Shown piece by piece: positions 1 to 9,415 of a stretch of DNA of 36,085 bases. The stretch is from NCBI GenBank assembly GCA_944321735.1, contig CALUMK010000027.1, positions 1 to 36,085 on the forward strand. The letters run 5' to 3'. The notes under the pieces are model-generated. The model was not told the DNA's origin, ran no database searches, and saw only the letters and a program-made list of their open reading frames with translations. This DNA comes from an uncultured Bacteroidales bacterium (GTDB lineage Bacteria; Bacteroidota; Bacteroidia; Bacteroidales; P3). The translations under genes and the position numbers were made by a program. Position 1 is the first letter of the stretch; every line of letters begins with the position of its first letter.

Positions 1-212
1 CCTTTCGCTATCTTTGATTGCATCGAAGATAGGATGCGGTTCGGCAATGGCAATCAAACAAGTTTGTTGCCATTGCTCTCTCCTTTCGCTATCTTTGCTG
101 TTTAGAACCGATGCCAAGCGAACGCTCGTCTAAACAGAATTGCATTCCCTCATTCTGAACGTCTTGCGCGTCCAAACACGCTTCGGCATCACCCTACCCA
201 AAACCAACAAAA
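1..212 (+). promoter_or_regulatory. parE upstream region with duplicated promoter box and nested hairpins
   Basis: The 16-base string cctttcgctatctttg occurs at 1-16 and again at 82-97. Each copy ends in TATCTTTG (9-16 and 90-97), a perfect match to the Bacteroidetes -7 box TAnnTTTG. The second copy has TTG at 67-69, 20 bases upstream, so it forms a credible sigma-ABfr-type promoter with a start near 104. Between the copies is a hairpin with a perfect 10-bp stem (gcaatggcaa 44-53 with ttgccattgc 67-76) whose inner bases also pair (55-59 with 62-66). A second 9-bp stem, 98-106 with 129-137, encloses a small agcg/cgct stem. No T-run follows either hairpin, so a terminator is unlikely. Confidence 0.5.
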
Positions 213-2114
213 ATGCTCCAGGAAGAAAACCAGAACGGCCTCGACTTCAACGTGGCCGATTACGATGAAGAAACGATACGTACCCTCAAATGGAACGAGC
301 ATATCCGCCTGCGCCCCGGAATGTATATCGGGAAATTAGGCGACGGCTCCAGCCAGGACGACGGTATCTATGTGCTGCTCAAGGAAGTAATCGACAACTC
401 GATTGACGAGTTCGTGATGGGGAACGGGAAGACCATCGAAGTCACGCTCAGGGATAACGTGGCCACCGTCCGCGACTACGGCCGAGGCATCCCCTTGGGA
501 AAGGTAGTAGAATGCGTTTCGGAGATGAACACCGGCGCCAAATACGACTCCAAGACTTTCAAGAAATCGGTCGGCCTGAACGGGGTCGGCACCAAGGCGG
601 TCAACGCCCTTTCCAGCCATTTCGTGGTAGAATCCGTGCGGGACGGCAAGAAAAAGAGAGCCGAATTCGAGCAGGGCGTATTAGTCAAGGAAGAACTGAC
701 CGACTGCTCCGAACGCAACGGCACAAGAGTCAGCTTCAGCCCCGACCCGGAAATGTTCGGCAACTACCACTTCATCGAGGAATACATCGAAGCCATGCTG
801 TGGAACTACGCCTATCTGAACCACGGCCTGACCATCAGCTACAACAAGAACAAGATAAAAAGCGAGAACGGGCTGAAAGACCTGCTGGAAAACAACATGG
901 ACGGCAGCCCGCTTTATCCTATCGTGCATATCGTGGATGAAGACCTGGAATATGCCTTCACCCACGTGGACAAGCAATACGGCGAAGAATACTACAGTTT
1001 TGTCAACGGCCAGCACACCACTCAGGGAGGAACTCACCAGAGCGCGTTCCGCGAAGCCTTTGCCAAGACGGTCAAGGAGTTCTACAAGAAAGACTACGAC
1101 ACCTCCGATATCCGCACCGGCCTTATCGCCGCTGTCAGCATCAAGGTCATAGAACCCGTGTTCGAAAGCCAGACCAAGACCAAGTTAGGTTCGGTCTATA
1201 TGGACAACAGCGAGGAAGCCCGCAAGAAGAACAACGGGGACGACCGGGAAACGGTACGCAACTACATTCACAACTCGGTCAAAAAGAACATTGACAATTT
1301 CCTGCATATCAATGGAGATGTAGCCGAAGCCATGCAGCGCAAGATCATCGAAAGCGAGAAAGAACGCAAAAGCATGGCCGATATCAAGAAGCTCAGCCGG
1401 GAGAGCGCCAAGAAAGTGAACCTGCACAACCGCAAGCTCCGCGATTGCCGAATCCACTACAACTCCAACCACGACAAACGGCTCGAAAGCACCCTTTTCA
1501 TCACCGAGGGGGATTCGGCATCGGGAAGCATCACCAAGAGCCGCGATGCCAATACTCAAGCCGTTTTCAGCCTGAAAGGAAAACCCTTCAACTGCTACGG
1601 CAAGAACAAGAGCTTCATGTACGAGAACGAGGAGTTCAACCTGCTGCAAGCCGCGCTCAACGCCACCGAGGACATCGAGAACCTGCGGTACAACAACATC
1701 GTGATTGCCACCGATGCCGATGTGGACGGGATGCATATCCGGGCGCTCCTGCTCACCTTCTTCCTCTGCTATTTCCCAGACATCATCAAGGGCGGCCATC
1801 TCTACATCCTCCAGACCCCGCTTTTCCGAGTCCGCAACAAGCAGAAAACCTTTTACTGCTATACCGAGGAAGAACGCCTCAGTGCCATCAAACAGCTGGG
1901 CGGCAAACCGGAAATTACCCGCTTCAAAGGGCTTGGGGAAATCTCTCCGGACGAGTTCAAGGTCTTCATCGGCCCGCAGATGCGGCTCGACCCTATCCTG
2001 ATGCGCAAAGATCAGGGAATTGCCGAGGCTTTGGAATTCTATATGGGCAACAACACGCCCGAACGCCGGGACTTTTTCTTGGAAAACCTGCGCGTGGATA
2101 TCGATATAGACTAA
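213..2114 (+). CDS. parE: DNA topoisomerase IV subunit B (ParE)
   Basis: ATPase subunit of topoisomerase IV, which decatenates daughter chromosomes together with ParC in the cytoplasm. At 633 aa it has the usual GyrB/ParE length. The GHKL ATPase has E58 and N62 in [18 protein letters not shown] at 88-94 and the GLNGVGTKA lid at about 121-129. The TOPRIM domain shows EGDSA at 432-436 and the metal-binding D501-A-D503-V-D505-G. The C-terminal [19 protein letters not shown] is the ParE-like version of the block that reads RYKGLGEM in GyrB. The ATG is preceded by an A-rich leader without Shine-Dalgarno, normal for the phylum. No parC follows within the next 600 bases, where the flank is a repeat remnant. 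GyrB is the alternative but the last motif argues against it. Confidence 0.93.
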   Translation: MLQEENQNGLDFNVADYDEETIRTLKWNEHIRLRPGMYIGKLGDGSSQDDGIYVLLKEVIDNSIDEFVMGNGKTIEVTLRDNVATVRDYGRGIPLGKVVECVSEMNTGAKYDSKTFKKSVGLNGVGTKAVNALSSHFVVESVRDGKKKRAEFEQGVLVKEELTDCSERNGTRVSFSPDPEMFGNYHFIEEYIEAMLWNYAYLNHGLTISYNKNKIKSENGLKDLLENNMDGSPLYPIVHIVDEDLEYAFTHVDKQYGEEYYSFVNGQHTTQGGTHQSAFREAFAKTVKEFYKKDYDTSDIRTGLIAAVSIKVIEPVFESQTKTKLGSVYMDNSEEARKKNNGDDRETVRNYIHNSVKKNIDNFLHINGDVAEAMQRKIIESEKERKSMADIKKLSRESAKKVNLHNRKLRDCRIHYNSNHDKRLESTLFITEGDSASGSITKSRDANTQAVFSLKGKPFNCYGKNKSFMYENEEFNLLQAALNATEDIENLRYNNIVIATDADVDGMHIRALLLTFFLCYFPDIIKGGHLYILQTPLFRVRNKQKTFYCYTEEERLSAIKQLGGKPEITRFKGLGEISPDEFKVFIGPQMRLDPILMRKDQGIAEALEFYMGNNTPERRDFFLENLRVDIDID

Positions 2115-2211
2115 CTTGGGAATAAACCGCAAAACGAACGCAAAGCCGAACTGATTTCGAGCATTGCCGGGGCACAATACTTATTCCATGTGAGGCTTAA
2201 AAACAAGATTT

Positions 2212-2374
2212 AACCCAAACAGGTCATCAGACTCGCCGAGTCCGTTTCCGATCTCGAAGATGATGCTTACGGGCATCTTGCCCGCTTCTGTCAGCATCCT
2301 GCTCCTCGCTACGCCTCGCACATAGACGGCTACGCCTCCGGCCAGACAAGGGACCTGTTGCATGACACATGCGG
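2212..2374. repeat. Decayed copy of the 197-bp inverted-repeat element
   Basis: Its left end (2212-2232) matches the 21-bp terminal repeat of the intact copy at 15714 in 18 of 21 positions. The internal block gggcatcttgcccgcttctg begins 59 bases from the left end in both copies. The tgcatgacaca block near the right side is also shared. The right terminal repeat is missing here: after about 2374 the sequence no longer resembles the other copy. The antisense strand of both copies encodes a similar short frame containing TEAGKMP, which explains a spurious small ORF here. Confidence 0.7.
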
Positions 2375-2600
2375 ACCTTTCAGCAGAACCAAGCTTGCTT
2401 GGGGTTTGATTGCACCGAAAACGGGCTGCGTTTCGGCCATTTCCGAACAAATTCGGCCATGGCTTTCAACTTGCACCGTTTTTGCCGAGGCGGAGGACCG
2501 AGCGCAGCAAGCTCATGAACACATTGCAACCCTTTGTACCGTGAATAAAACTGCGCGCAAGCGAACTATCTTCCCTAAGCCCCAATCCGATCCGGGGTAA

Positions 2601-2643
2601 AGAAAAAGGCGATGTGTCATAATGAGCAATCTGACACACCGCC
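2601..2643 (-). terminator. Rho-independent terminator of pssA-dsbD
   Basis: ggcgatgtgtca (2608-2619) pairs with tgacacaccgcc (2632-2643), an 11-bp stem with one A/C mismatch and a 12-base loop. On the minus strand the stem is followed by TTTTTCTTT (2607-2599), the expected U-tract, about 105 bases after the dsbD stop. Confidence 0.7.
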
Positions 2644-2748
2644 TGAGATTTATTTCAAATCCCTATTTTAATACACCCCTCTTTCCAATTTCGACTTGTC
2701 CTCGAAATCCTGTCTGCAGTTTCTCTTGAACCCCAGCCTCACTCCAGA

Positions 2749-4812
2749 CTATTTGTTCCGGAAAGAATCCAAGCCCTCCTGCAAGTAAGCAATAAACGCC
2801 TCCACATCGCTGTCATAACCATACGAACGCGAAGTCAGCTCCTTGCCTTCGGTATCGAGCAGGTTGTAGTAAGGCAGCGTATTGGTATTGAAACGCGTCA
2901 CCTGGAAATCGGCGTTCCGCTTGCCCATCGTCTTCATCACCTTGCCGTTAATCGAAGAAGTAACCCATTCGGCTTCGGGCAACTCTTCCCGGTCATCGCA
3001 ATAGAGCGCAATGATAATGTATTCCTTGAGCAGCGCCTGAACGCGGGGATCGGACCATACTTCGGCCTCCATCTTCTTGCAGTTGGCGCAGGAATGCCCC
3101 TTGAAGTCGATGAACACCGGCTTGTTCTGCTGCTTGGCGCAAGCCATGCCTTCGTTGTAATCAAAATAACCTTTGAGCCCGAACGGCAAGGTCAGACGGT
3201 CGGAATAACGCGGCGTGCCGCAAAGCTCCTGTTCCGGACCGGCAGCGGCCGAACCCACGCCCGAAACCATCACCGGCTGGCTCAGGTTGAACTGCTGGGT
3301 AGTGATAGGCGGAACCAACGAAGACACCATCTTCAAAGGCGCACCGAACAGACCGGGAATCAAATAAATCGTGAACGAGAATACCGCAATGACCAAAATC
3401 AGGCGGAACACCCCGATATGCGGCACATCCGAATCGTGGGCGAACTTGATTTTGCCCAAGAGGTAGAATCCCAGCAACGCGAAAATCACAATCCAGATAG
3501 CCAGATATGCTTCACGAGTAAAGATATGCAATTCGTAAACCTGGTCGATATTGAGCAGGAACTTCATGCCGAAAGCCAGCAAGACAAAGGCGAACACCAC
3601 CTTGACCGAGTTCAGCCAGCCGCCCGACTTGGGCATCTTGGCCAGCAAGGAGGGGAACAAGGACAAAAGGAAGAACGGGAATCCCATCGCCAGACCGAAG
3701 AAGAACATCCCCAACAGAGGCTTCAGCACCGAAGTACCCATCGCCGCTTCCACCAGCAAGGTAGCCACAAAAGGTCCGGTGCAGGAGAAAGACACGATAG
3801 CCAGAACAGCCGCCATGAAGAAAGCCGAAATGTAACCGCCCTTGTCGGCCTTGGCATCCAGCTTGTTGGACATGCCCGAAGGCAAAGTAATCTCAAACAG
3901 GCCAAAGAACGAGAAAGCGAAAGTCACGAACAAGAGGAAGAAAATCAGGTTGGGAATCCAGTGCGTGCTGAGCACATTGGCGAAGTCAGCACTCTTGGTA
4001 ATCGCCACAATCGCCCCAATCAAGGTATAAATCAAAGTGATGGACAAAGTAAAGATAGCCCCTTTGATAATCCCGGCCTTGCGGCTGCTTCCATCATCGG
4101 TATCCATGAAGAAGGACACCGTCATAGGAATCATCGGGAACACGCAAGGGGTGAACACGCAAGCCAGACCGGCCAAGATAGCCAGCAGGAAGAAACCGGC
4201 CAGCGATTCTTCTTCCTCTACTGGAGCGGAAGCTTCTTCTACCGTGGCATTCGCGTCTTGATCAGATACTGCCGGTTGAGCCGGAGCCGAAGTCTCAGCT
4301 ACCGCTTCCTTGGCAGCCGGTTCAGCCTCGGCCAACGGTGCCGGAGTCGCACCTTTCACACCTTTCACCTTGAACGACAGCTCAATATCATTGAAAGGCA
4401 AGCAAGTTTCATCGTTGCAGACCTGATAGTCCACCATGGCATCGATCGTGAAATCTTCCTCGGTATGAATCGTGATTTTCTGACGGAATTCGGCATCCTT
4501 GGCAAAGAATCTCACCATGCCGAGAAACTCGTCGTTTTCTTCCACCGGGGCCGGATTTTCAGAAGCCGTCCCGACCAGTTTGAAATTGCCGGATTCCGGG
4601 AAATTAAAGGTAGTAGGCAAGGCACCGCCCGCGTCCTGCGAATACAAATGGTATCCGCCGCCCACATTCGCTTTGATGACCAATTCGGCCTCATTTCCCT
4701 TCAGGTACTTGACCGAACACTTCCATTTGACCGGGTTTTCCTGCGCCCAGCTGGCAGCTGCCAACAGGAAAAATCCCCATACGGCAAACAGTATCTTCTT
4801 CATGATTTGCAT
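2749..4812 (-). CDS. dsbD: Thiol:disulfide interchange protein DsbD
   Basis: Carries reducing power from cytoplasmic thioredoxin across the inner membrane to periplasmic thiol proteins. At 687 aa all three parts are present. A signal peptide (residues 4-23, ending SWAQ) leads into the periplasmic alpha domain with C132 and C137. An Ala/Glu-rich linker (about 155-203) follows, then the CcdA-like eight-helix core with C218-VFTP-C223 and the partner C344 in VSFSCTGPF. The C-terminal thioredoxin domain has C575-A-N-C578. The start may be Met1 or Met4 (MKKILF), the latter giving a cleaner signal peptide. It lies 29 bases downstream of pssA on the same strand, probably co-transcribed. Confidence 0.93.
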   Translation of the reverse strand: MQIMKKILFAVWGFFLLAAASWAQENPVKWKCSVKYLKGNEAELVIKANVGGGYHLYSQDAGGALPTTFNFPESGNFKLVGTASENPAPVEENDEFLGMVRFFAKDAEFRQKITIHTEEDFTIDAMVDYQVCNDETCLPFNDIELSFKVKGVKGATPAPLAEAEPAAKEAVAETSAPAQPAVSDQDANATVEEASAPVEEEESLAGFFLLAILAGLACVFTPCVFPMIPMTVSFFMDTDDGSSRKAGIIKGAIFTLSITLIYTLIGAIVAITKSADFANVLSTHWIPNLIFFLLFVTFAFSFFGLFEITLPSGMSNKLDAKADKGGYISAFFMAAVLAIVSFSCTGPFVATLLVEAAMGTSVLKPLLGMFFFGLAMGFPFFLLSLFPSLLAKMPKSGGWLNSVKVVFAFVLLAFGMKFLLNIDQVYELHIFTREAYLAIWIVIFALLGFYLLGKIKFAHDSDVPHIGVFRLILVIAVFSFTIYLIPGLFGAPLKMVSSLVPPITTQQFNLSQPVMVSGVGSAAAGPEQELCGTPRYSDRLTLPFGLKGYFDYNEGMACAKQQNKPVFIDFKGHSCANCKKMEAEVWSDPRVQALLKEYIIIALYCDDREELPEAEWVTSSINGKVMKTMGKRNADFQVTRFNTNTLPYYNLLDTEGKELTSRSYGYDSDVEAFIAYLQEGLDSFRNK

Positions 4813-4841
4813 TTATTTGTTGTACAACATTAAATTTCCTT

Positions 4842-5606
4842 TTACGATCCCGAACCCGGCGAACCCGCAGCAGACTTCGAATCCGAGGGCGTTCTCCCCG
4901 AAGTTCCGATTGCGGCGGGCTTAACCCGGTCGAAGGTGAAATGCAGGAACGAGAAAACCGGATACAGCACCACGCTAGCCGCGATACCTAAGAAACCGAA
5001 AATGCAGACCAGCACAACCGCCAGCAAGAAAAACAGGTAAACCATCCGCTTCGACTTCCATTTCCATCCCCCTCCTTTGAGCGAGAACATCCTGAAATTG
5101 CTCACTAACAGCAAAGACATCAGAATGGAAAGCAGCAAAATGAAATACACGTTCAGCACAAAGCCTGTCTTTACCCAATGCAAGCCCAAAGCCGCCCAAA
5201 ACAGTGCGTTGGCCGGGGTCGGCATCCCCTTGAAATCCTTTTTCTGTTCCTCATCCAGATTAAATTTGCCCAACCGGTAAGCCGAAGCCAAGGCCATCAG
5301 AAGCACAATGAAGCCCATCCAAGACGGCAGCACCAGCTGGAAAACCACCATGTCGTAGGCAATGAAGGAGGGCGCCACGCCGAAGCTCACCACATCCGAA
5401 AGCGAATCCAATTCCTTGCCCAGAGGCCCGGCCACGCCCAACAGACGAGCCACCATGCCGTCGAACAAATCAAAGACCGCCGCAACCAGAATAAAGACTG
5501 CCGCCCATTCCGTCCGCCCTTCAAAAGTACAGGCAATGGAAAGGCATCCGCAAAACAAATTGCATAAAGTCAGTATATTCGGTATTTCCCTTTTCAGTCT
5601 TTGCAT
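4842..5606 (-). CDS. pssA: CDP-diacylglycerol-serine O-phosphatidyltransferase
   Basis: Makes phosphatidylserine from CDP-diacylglycerol and serine at the inner membrane, the first step to phosphatidylethanolamine. The CDP-alcohol phosphotransferase signature DG(x)2AR(x)8G(x)3D(x)3D is complete in the stretch from DLFDGMVAR to LDSLSD (about residues 46-68). About six to eight hydrophobic helices and the N-terminal REIPNILTLCNLFCGCLSI are typical of the PssA branch. The last 25 residues are a Ser/Gly/Pro-rich tail outside the membrane core. A candidate -7 box TACCTTTG lies only five bases before the ATG, so the leader would be extremely short. No psd (decarboxylase) gene is adjacent. Confidence 0.9.
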   Translation of the reverse strand: MQRLKREIPNILTLCNLFCGCLSIACTFEGRTEWAAVFILVAAVFDLFDGMVARLLGVAGPLGKELDSLSDVVSFGVAPSFIAYDMVVFQLVLPSWMGFIVLLMALASAYRLGKFNLDEEQKKDFKGMPTPANALFWAALGLHWVKTGFVLNVYFILLLSILMSLLLVSNFRMFSLKGGGWKWKSKRMVYLFFLLAVVLVCIFGFLGIAASVVLYPVFSFLHFTFDRVKPAAIGTSGRTPSDSKSAAGSPGSGS

Positions 5607-5611
5607 AAATG

Positions 5612-5619
5612 CAAAGGTA
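5612..5619 (-). promoter_or_regulatory. Candidate -7 box (TACCTTTG) for pssA-dsbD
   Basis: The minus strand reads TACCTTTG, fitting TAnnTTTG, with its last base only five bases before the pssA ATG. No clear TTTG lies about 20 bases upstream (TTTC is nearest). If real, the transcript would be nearly leaderless. Confidence 0.4.
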
Positions 5620-5692
5620 GCAATTTCACAGAAACTAATTGAAATTCGGAATTTTTAAGTCCTGCTGCGAATCCAAACCATCGATACTGCCG

Positions 5693-7204
5693 TCACCAAG
5701 AAGGAGCCAGATCGTACTTCGAGAGAGGCCGCAGTTCGGGCAGCCAATGATAGCCTTTCAACGTCCGCTGCCGCTGCGTGAGCCGGTCCACCGGATAGAG
5801 TGCCGAACTCTTGGGTTTCACCACCGTGATCCCATCCAAATCGCTTTGCTTGAAATACATCTTCAGGCTCTGGCTCTCGGTCTTGTTGACCCCAAGCAAC
5901 TCGTTCTTCTCGTCCAAAACATAGTAAATCGACAAAGCATTGCCAATCACATGCGTCCAATCCAAATAAGAACTGTCGTTGAAATAGCCCCACATCCTCC
6001 TGCCTTTCACCTGATTATAATAAAACTGAGGCTTAGATACCTCGCTGACGATAAACACATTCTCCTGCACCAAGAATTTATCCGGCTTGCTCTCGGCAAA
6101 CCAAAGCTTCATCGTATCCCCGTCAACCTGGTAATCCTGCACCCAGACTACCGGTTCGTAATACATCTCCATCAACGAATCCCGATGCATATAACTCAAC
6201 GAATCGCATTTCCCTTGGATATCGTAACGGAAAAAACGCACATCGTGGTAAGCCATCAAATCCTTCATCTGCCGGGTCGTGTCGTAAGTCATCACCATCG
6301 TATCGCTCACCACGAACAACGAATCCCCCTGCTCCACCACCACGCCCCGAGGATTTATCGTAAAAAAAGCCCGACCCAAATTCTCCTTGTTCTCCGCATA
6401 CTCGCTCTTCACATAGCAATTCCGCGCCGTATCCAACAGCATCACATTCCAATACGCCTGCCCCTCCTTGCCCGCCATATCGTAATAAATGCTGTCGCCA
6501 AACAAAGTCTGCGTCTCCTTGGTCTTCACATAGGCATCGCCATCCAGGCTCACCTGCTCCTTCTCTTGGTCGAACCAGCCTTTCAAGCCGTACATGTAGT
6601 AATCAGTAGTCTCGATATTGGTAGGTCCTTGGAAACGGGTAAAACCGGCCTTGTTATAATGCAGCGTATCCGTCCAAATCGTATATTCCGGATTCACAAT
6701 CACCACATCCTCATAACAATGGAACAAACCCGTCCGACCCTCGTAATGCCCCTTGACCGAAGTCAGCACCGTCTCTCCCGTCAAGATTTCCCCGCCCTGG
6801 GTATAGATAGCCGTATTATCCGAACCCTCAAACAACAAGGAAGGCGTCTTCAAGGTCATATCCTTGTCCTTGAGCACCACGTTCCGATCCACCACATACG
6901 AACCCGTCGTGCCATTGTAGTCCAGCACCTCCCCCGTAATAAAAACGTTGTCCTTGGTATAAATCCTCAGATTATCGTAAGCCTGGCAAGAGCCCGTCTT
7001 CTGGTCGTAGTCCGCAAAATCACTGTAAATCCGATTGCCCTGCTGCAAAATCTCCACATGCCCAATCAAACGATAGACATTGGGACGTCCCGGAATGCTC
7101 ACAATGGAATCTCCGGTAAAAGTCTGCGCCCGAATCCCCGCCATCCACGAAAACAGCAGCAAAAACAGTCCGAGCGCAAGCCTTTTCCAAGAAACCCTAT
7201 TCAT
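5693..7204 (-). CDS. OstA-like (LptA/LptD-N domain) envelope protein
   Basis: Periplasmic or outer-membrane-associated protein of the OstA/LptA beta-jellyroll family, which in characterised members bridges lipopolysaccharide from the LptB2FG pump to LptD. The chosen start is MNRVSWKRLALGLF (7204), which gives a signal peptide ending GIRAQ. The open frame reaches back to 7294 but that extension overlaps purA. The mature part consists of repeating short beta-strand units of the type GDSIxYD, LxYN and DTLHYNKA, for example near residues 25-110 and 180-300. The length (503 aa) fits Bacteroidetes OstA-like proteins rather than the 180-aa proteobacterial LptA. It begins 11 bases after purA, in the same transcript. 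lptB lies 5 kb away on the other strand. Confidence 0.75.
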   Translation of the reverse strand: MNRVSWKRLALGLFLLLFSWMAGIRAQTFTGDSIVSIPGRPNVYRLIGHVEILQQGNRIYSDFADYDQKTGSCQAYDNLRIYTKDNVFITGEVLDYNGTTGSYVVDRNVVLKDKDMTLKTPSLLFEGSDNTAIYTQGGEILTGETVLTSVKGHYEGRTGLFHCYEDVVIVNPEYTIWTDTLHYNKAGFTRFQGPTNIETTDYYMYGLKGWFDQEKEQVSLDGDAYVKTKETQTLFGDSIYYDMAGKEGQAYWNVMLLDTARNCYVKSEYAENKENLGRAFFTINPRGVVVEQGDSLFVVSDTMVMTYDTTRQMKDLMAYHDVRFFRYDIQGKCDSLSYMHRDSLMEMYYEPVVWVQDYQVDGDTMKLWFAESKPDKFLVQENVFIVSEVSKPQFYYNQVKGRRMWGYFNDSSYLDWTHVIGNALSIYYVLDEKNELLGVNKTESQSLKMYFKQSDLDGITVVKPKSSALYPVDRLTQRQRTLKGYHWLPELRPLSKYDLAPSW

Positions 7205-7215
7205 AACATTATGCT

Positions 7216-8520
7216 TCACTCGCCACGGATAATCGTCTCTTCCCGATCCGGTCCCACCGATACAACCTTGATTTGGCTTCCGGTCTCCTGACAAATGAAA
7301 TCCAGATACGAGCGGAAAGCCGCCGGCAATTCCTCATAACGACGAGCCTGACCGATAGAAGACTTCCAGCCCGGAAGTTCCTTGTATTCGGGAACCACCC
7401 GTTCCGCCTGCTCGGTCGTCGGATAATATTCCATCTTCTTGCCATCCAAAGTGTAACCCACCGCCACTTTGACCGTATCGAACTCGTCCATCACATCAGC
7501 CTTCATCACCACCAAGTCCGTGATACCGTTAATCATCAACGTATAACGCAAAGCCGGCAAATCCAGCCAGCCTGTGCGGCGAGGACGACCCGTCGTAGCC
7601 CCGAACTCATGCCCCTTGGCACGCAATTCTTCCCCTGTGGCATCGTGCAACTCGGTCGGGAAAGGACCGCTGCCCACACGGGTGCAATAGGCTTTGAACA
7701 CGCCATACACCTTGCCGATAGCCGAAGGCGGAACGCCCAGCCCCACACATACACCGGCCGTTACCGTGCTCGAAGATGTCACAAACGGATATGAACCGAA
7801 ATCCACATCCAGAAGCGAGCCCTGCGCGCCTTCTGCCAAAACCGTCTTGCCCTCCGCCAACGCCCGGTTCAAATATATCTCGGTAGGCAAAACTTGGAAC
7901 GAACGCAATTCCTCGATGCCCGACATCCATGCTTTTTCATATTCAGCCAAGGTCTTGCCATCAATCCGTGCCGCCTCCAAATCAAAGCCCAAGTTCTTCA
8001 ACTGCAACAGGTGATCGGCCTTCAAAGCCTCGTATTTCCCCTGGAACGAAGATGCAAAGACATCCCCCATCCGCAAACCGCAACGAGCCACCTTGTCGGT
8101 ATATGCCGGCCCGATTCCTTTCACGGTAGAACCAATCTTCTTGCTGCCTTTCTTCTGTTCCAATGCCGCATCCAGCAGACGGTGCGTTGGCAGGATCAGA
8201 TTAGCCTTGTCCGAAATCACCATCCTATCCCGAGCCTCGATGCCCGCTTTCCGCAGATTCTCGATTTCCTCGCAGACAATGCAAGCATCGATTAATACTC
8301 CGTTCCCAATCACATTCACCTTCCCTTCGTGGAAAATCCCCGAAGGAATCGTATGCAGCACATGGGTCATGCCGCCGAACTTAATCGTATGGCCCGCGTT
8401 CGGCCCACCCTGAAAACGAGCCACAATATCATATCCGGACGCCAGCACGTCCACGATTTTTCCTTTTCCTTCATCCCCCCATTGGATGCCAAGGATGACA
8501 TCTACTTTGCTCTTCTGCAT
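7216..8520 (-). CDS. purA: Adenylosuccinate synthetase
   Basis: Couples IMP and aspartate at the cost of GTP to adenylosuccinate in AMP synthesis; cytoplasmic. Family blocks are clear: IQWGDEGKGKIVD at the N-terminus with the catalytic Asp and phosphate loop, GGPNAGHT, IPSGIF, the GIGPAYTDK block, QGSLLDVDFGSYPFVTSS and TGRPRRTGWLDLPALRY. About 435 aa is the normal length. Three in-frame Met codons (8529, 8523, 8520) compete; MQKSKVDVILGIQWGDEG starting at 8520 best fits homologues. It sits between nadC and the OstA-like gene with spacers of 11-23 bases. Confidence 0.95.
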   Translation of the reverse strand: MQKSKVDVILGIQWGDEGKGKIVDVLASGYDIVARFQGGPNAGHTIKFGGMTHVLHTIPSGIFHEGKVNVIGNGVLIDACIVCEEIENLRKAGIEARDRMVISDKANLILPTHRLLDAALEQKKGSKKIGSTVKGIGPAYTDKVARCGLRMGDVFASSFQGKYEALKADHLLQLKNLGFDLEAARIDGKTLAEYEKAWMSGIEELRSFQVLPTEIYLNRALAEGKTVLAEGAQGSLLDVDFGSYPFVTSSSTVTAGVCVGLGVPPSAIGKVYGVFKAYCTRVGSGPFPTELHDATGEELRAKGHEFGATTGRPRRTGWLDLPALRYTLMINGITDLVVMKADVMDEFDTVKVAVGYTLDGKKMEYYPTTEQAERVVPEYKELPGWKSSIGQARRYEELPAAFRSYLDFICQETGSQIKVVSVGPDREETIIRGE

Positions 8521-8543
8521 CATTCTCAAAATTTAGGCGTATT

Positions 8544-9407
8544 CTATAAAACAGATTTCAAACTTTTCAAACTCAAATCCAACGCATTTACATGATGCGT
8601 CAAAGCCCCGACCGAAATAAAATCCACGTTGGTCGAAGCATATTCCACCAGATTCCGTTCATTGATGCCTCCCGATGCCTCGGTTTCATAACGATGGTCA
8701 ATAATTTCCAGAGCCTTTTTCAAATCAGGCACCGAAAAATTGTCCAACATGATACGCGTGATCCCTCCATGCCGCAAAACCCGGTCAAGTTCCTCGAAAT
8801 TCCGAACCTCTATTTCCACCGGCAACTTCCTGCCAAGACGTTCCAAATATTGATGAACCGCATCCAGCGCACCTTCGACACCTCCGCAAAAATCAATATG
8901 GTTATCCTTGATCAAAATCATATCGAACAGACCGAAACGATGGTTATTCCCGCCGCCAATCCGAACCGCCATCTTCTCAAAGACCCGGTTATTGGGCGTT
9001 GTCTTCCGAGTATCCAGCAAAGTGGTCTTGCTGTGTCCTATCAGACGAACCAGGCGCCGGGTATGCGTCGCAATCCCGCTCATACGCTGAATATAATTCA
9101 GACTCAAACGCTCGGCCGTCAAGATGGATCGAGACGAACCTTCCACGCTAAACACATGATCGCCCATCGCCACTTCCTGCCCTTCTTCCACCAAAGGAGT
9201 AAACACGATCTCCGGATCCACCTCGTGATAGACCATGGCTGCCACCTCCAAACCGGCAATCACCCCTCCCTCCTTGGCTATCAGCACCGCCTTGTCGCGA
9301 GCCGAGGCCGGGATGCAGGCCAATGTAGTATGATCCCCGTCGCCCACATCTTCCTTCAATGCCAGACGGATATAGTCCAGCATCATCGCTTTTTCATCAA
9401 TCTGCAT
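8544..9407 (-). CDS. nadC: Quinolinate phosphoribosyltransferase (decarboxylating)
   Basis: Converts quinolinate and PRPP to nicotinate mononucleotide in de novo NAD synthesis. At 287 aa it shows all family blocks: LKEDVGDGDHTT near the N-terminus, RLSLNYIQRMSGIATHT, the LLDTRKTTPNNRVFEK block that binds substrate phosphates, GGGNNHRFGLFDMILIKDNH, and EIEVRNFEE, IMLDNF and EASGGI toward the C-terminus. It starts eight bases after the OmpH-like gene stop and precedes purA, so it is likely read from the promoter upstream of the OmpH-like gene. nadA and nadB are not in the window. Confidence 0.94.
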   Translation of the reverse strand: MQIDEKAMMLDYIRLALKEDVGDGDHTTLACIPASARDKAVLIAKEGGVIAGLEVAAMVYHEVDPEIVFTPLVEEGQEVAMGDHVFSVEGSSRSILTAERLSLNYIQRMSGIATHTRRLVRLIGHSKTTLLDTRKTTPNNRVFEKMAVRIGGGNNHRFGLFDMILIKDNHIDFCGGVEGALDAVHQYLERLGRKLPVEIEVRNFEELDRVLRHGGITRIMLDNFSVPDLKKALEIIDHRYETEASGGINERNLVEYASTNVDFISVGALTHHVNALDLSLKSLKSVL

Positions 9408-9415
9408 CGCTCCGC

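Larger units (their letters stand above)
2115..2748. other. Gene-free stretch with repeat remnant and dsbD terminator
   Basis: 634 bases lie between the 3' ends of parE (+) and dsbD (-). Short open frames exist on both strands but none has a recognisable start, family motif or signal peptide. The stretch holds the decayed MITE-like copy at 2212-2374 and a terminator at 2601-2643. Between them are small inverted repeats (for example ccaagc-tt-gcttgg near 2391) and a direct repeat of ttcggccat near 2436 and 2453. The rest is unexplained spacer. Confidence 0.6.

Noticed and set aside
213-2114. GyrB instead of ParE
   Set aside because: [19 protein letters not shown] and the overall layout fit Bacteroidetes ParE; GyrB has RYKGLGEM and different following residues.
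2181-2450. Small minus-strand ORFs at 2181-2450 and 15680-15871 as a conserved protein pair
   Set aside because: Their similarity is explained by the shared inverted-repeat element; frames run through its terminal repeats and lack a plausible start context.
3094-4833. Long open frame on the plus strand opposite dsbD
   Set aside because: It is antisense to a well-conserved gene, rich in Arg, Gln and His from codon shadowing, with no domain or signal. The same holds for long frames opposite the OstA-like gene (5639-7291), the fimbrillins (30440-31468, 33759-34826) and recQ (10958-11827).
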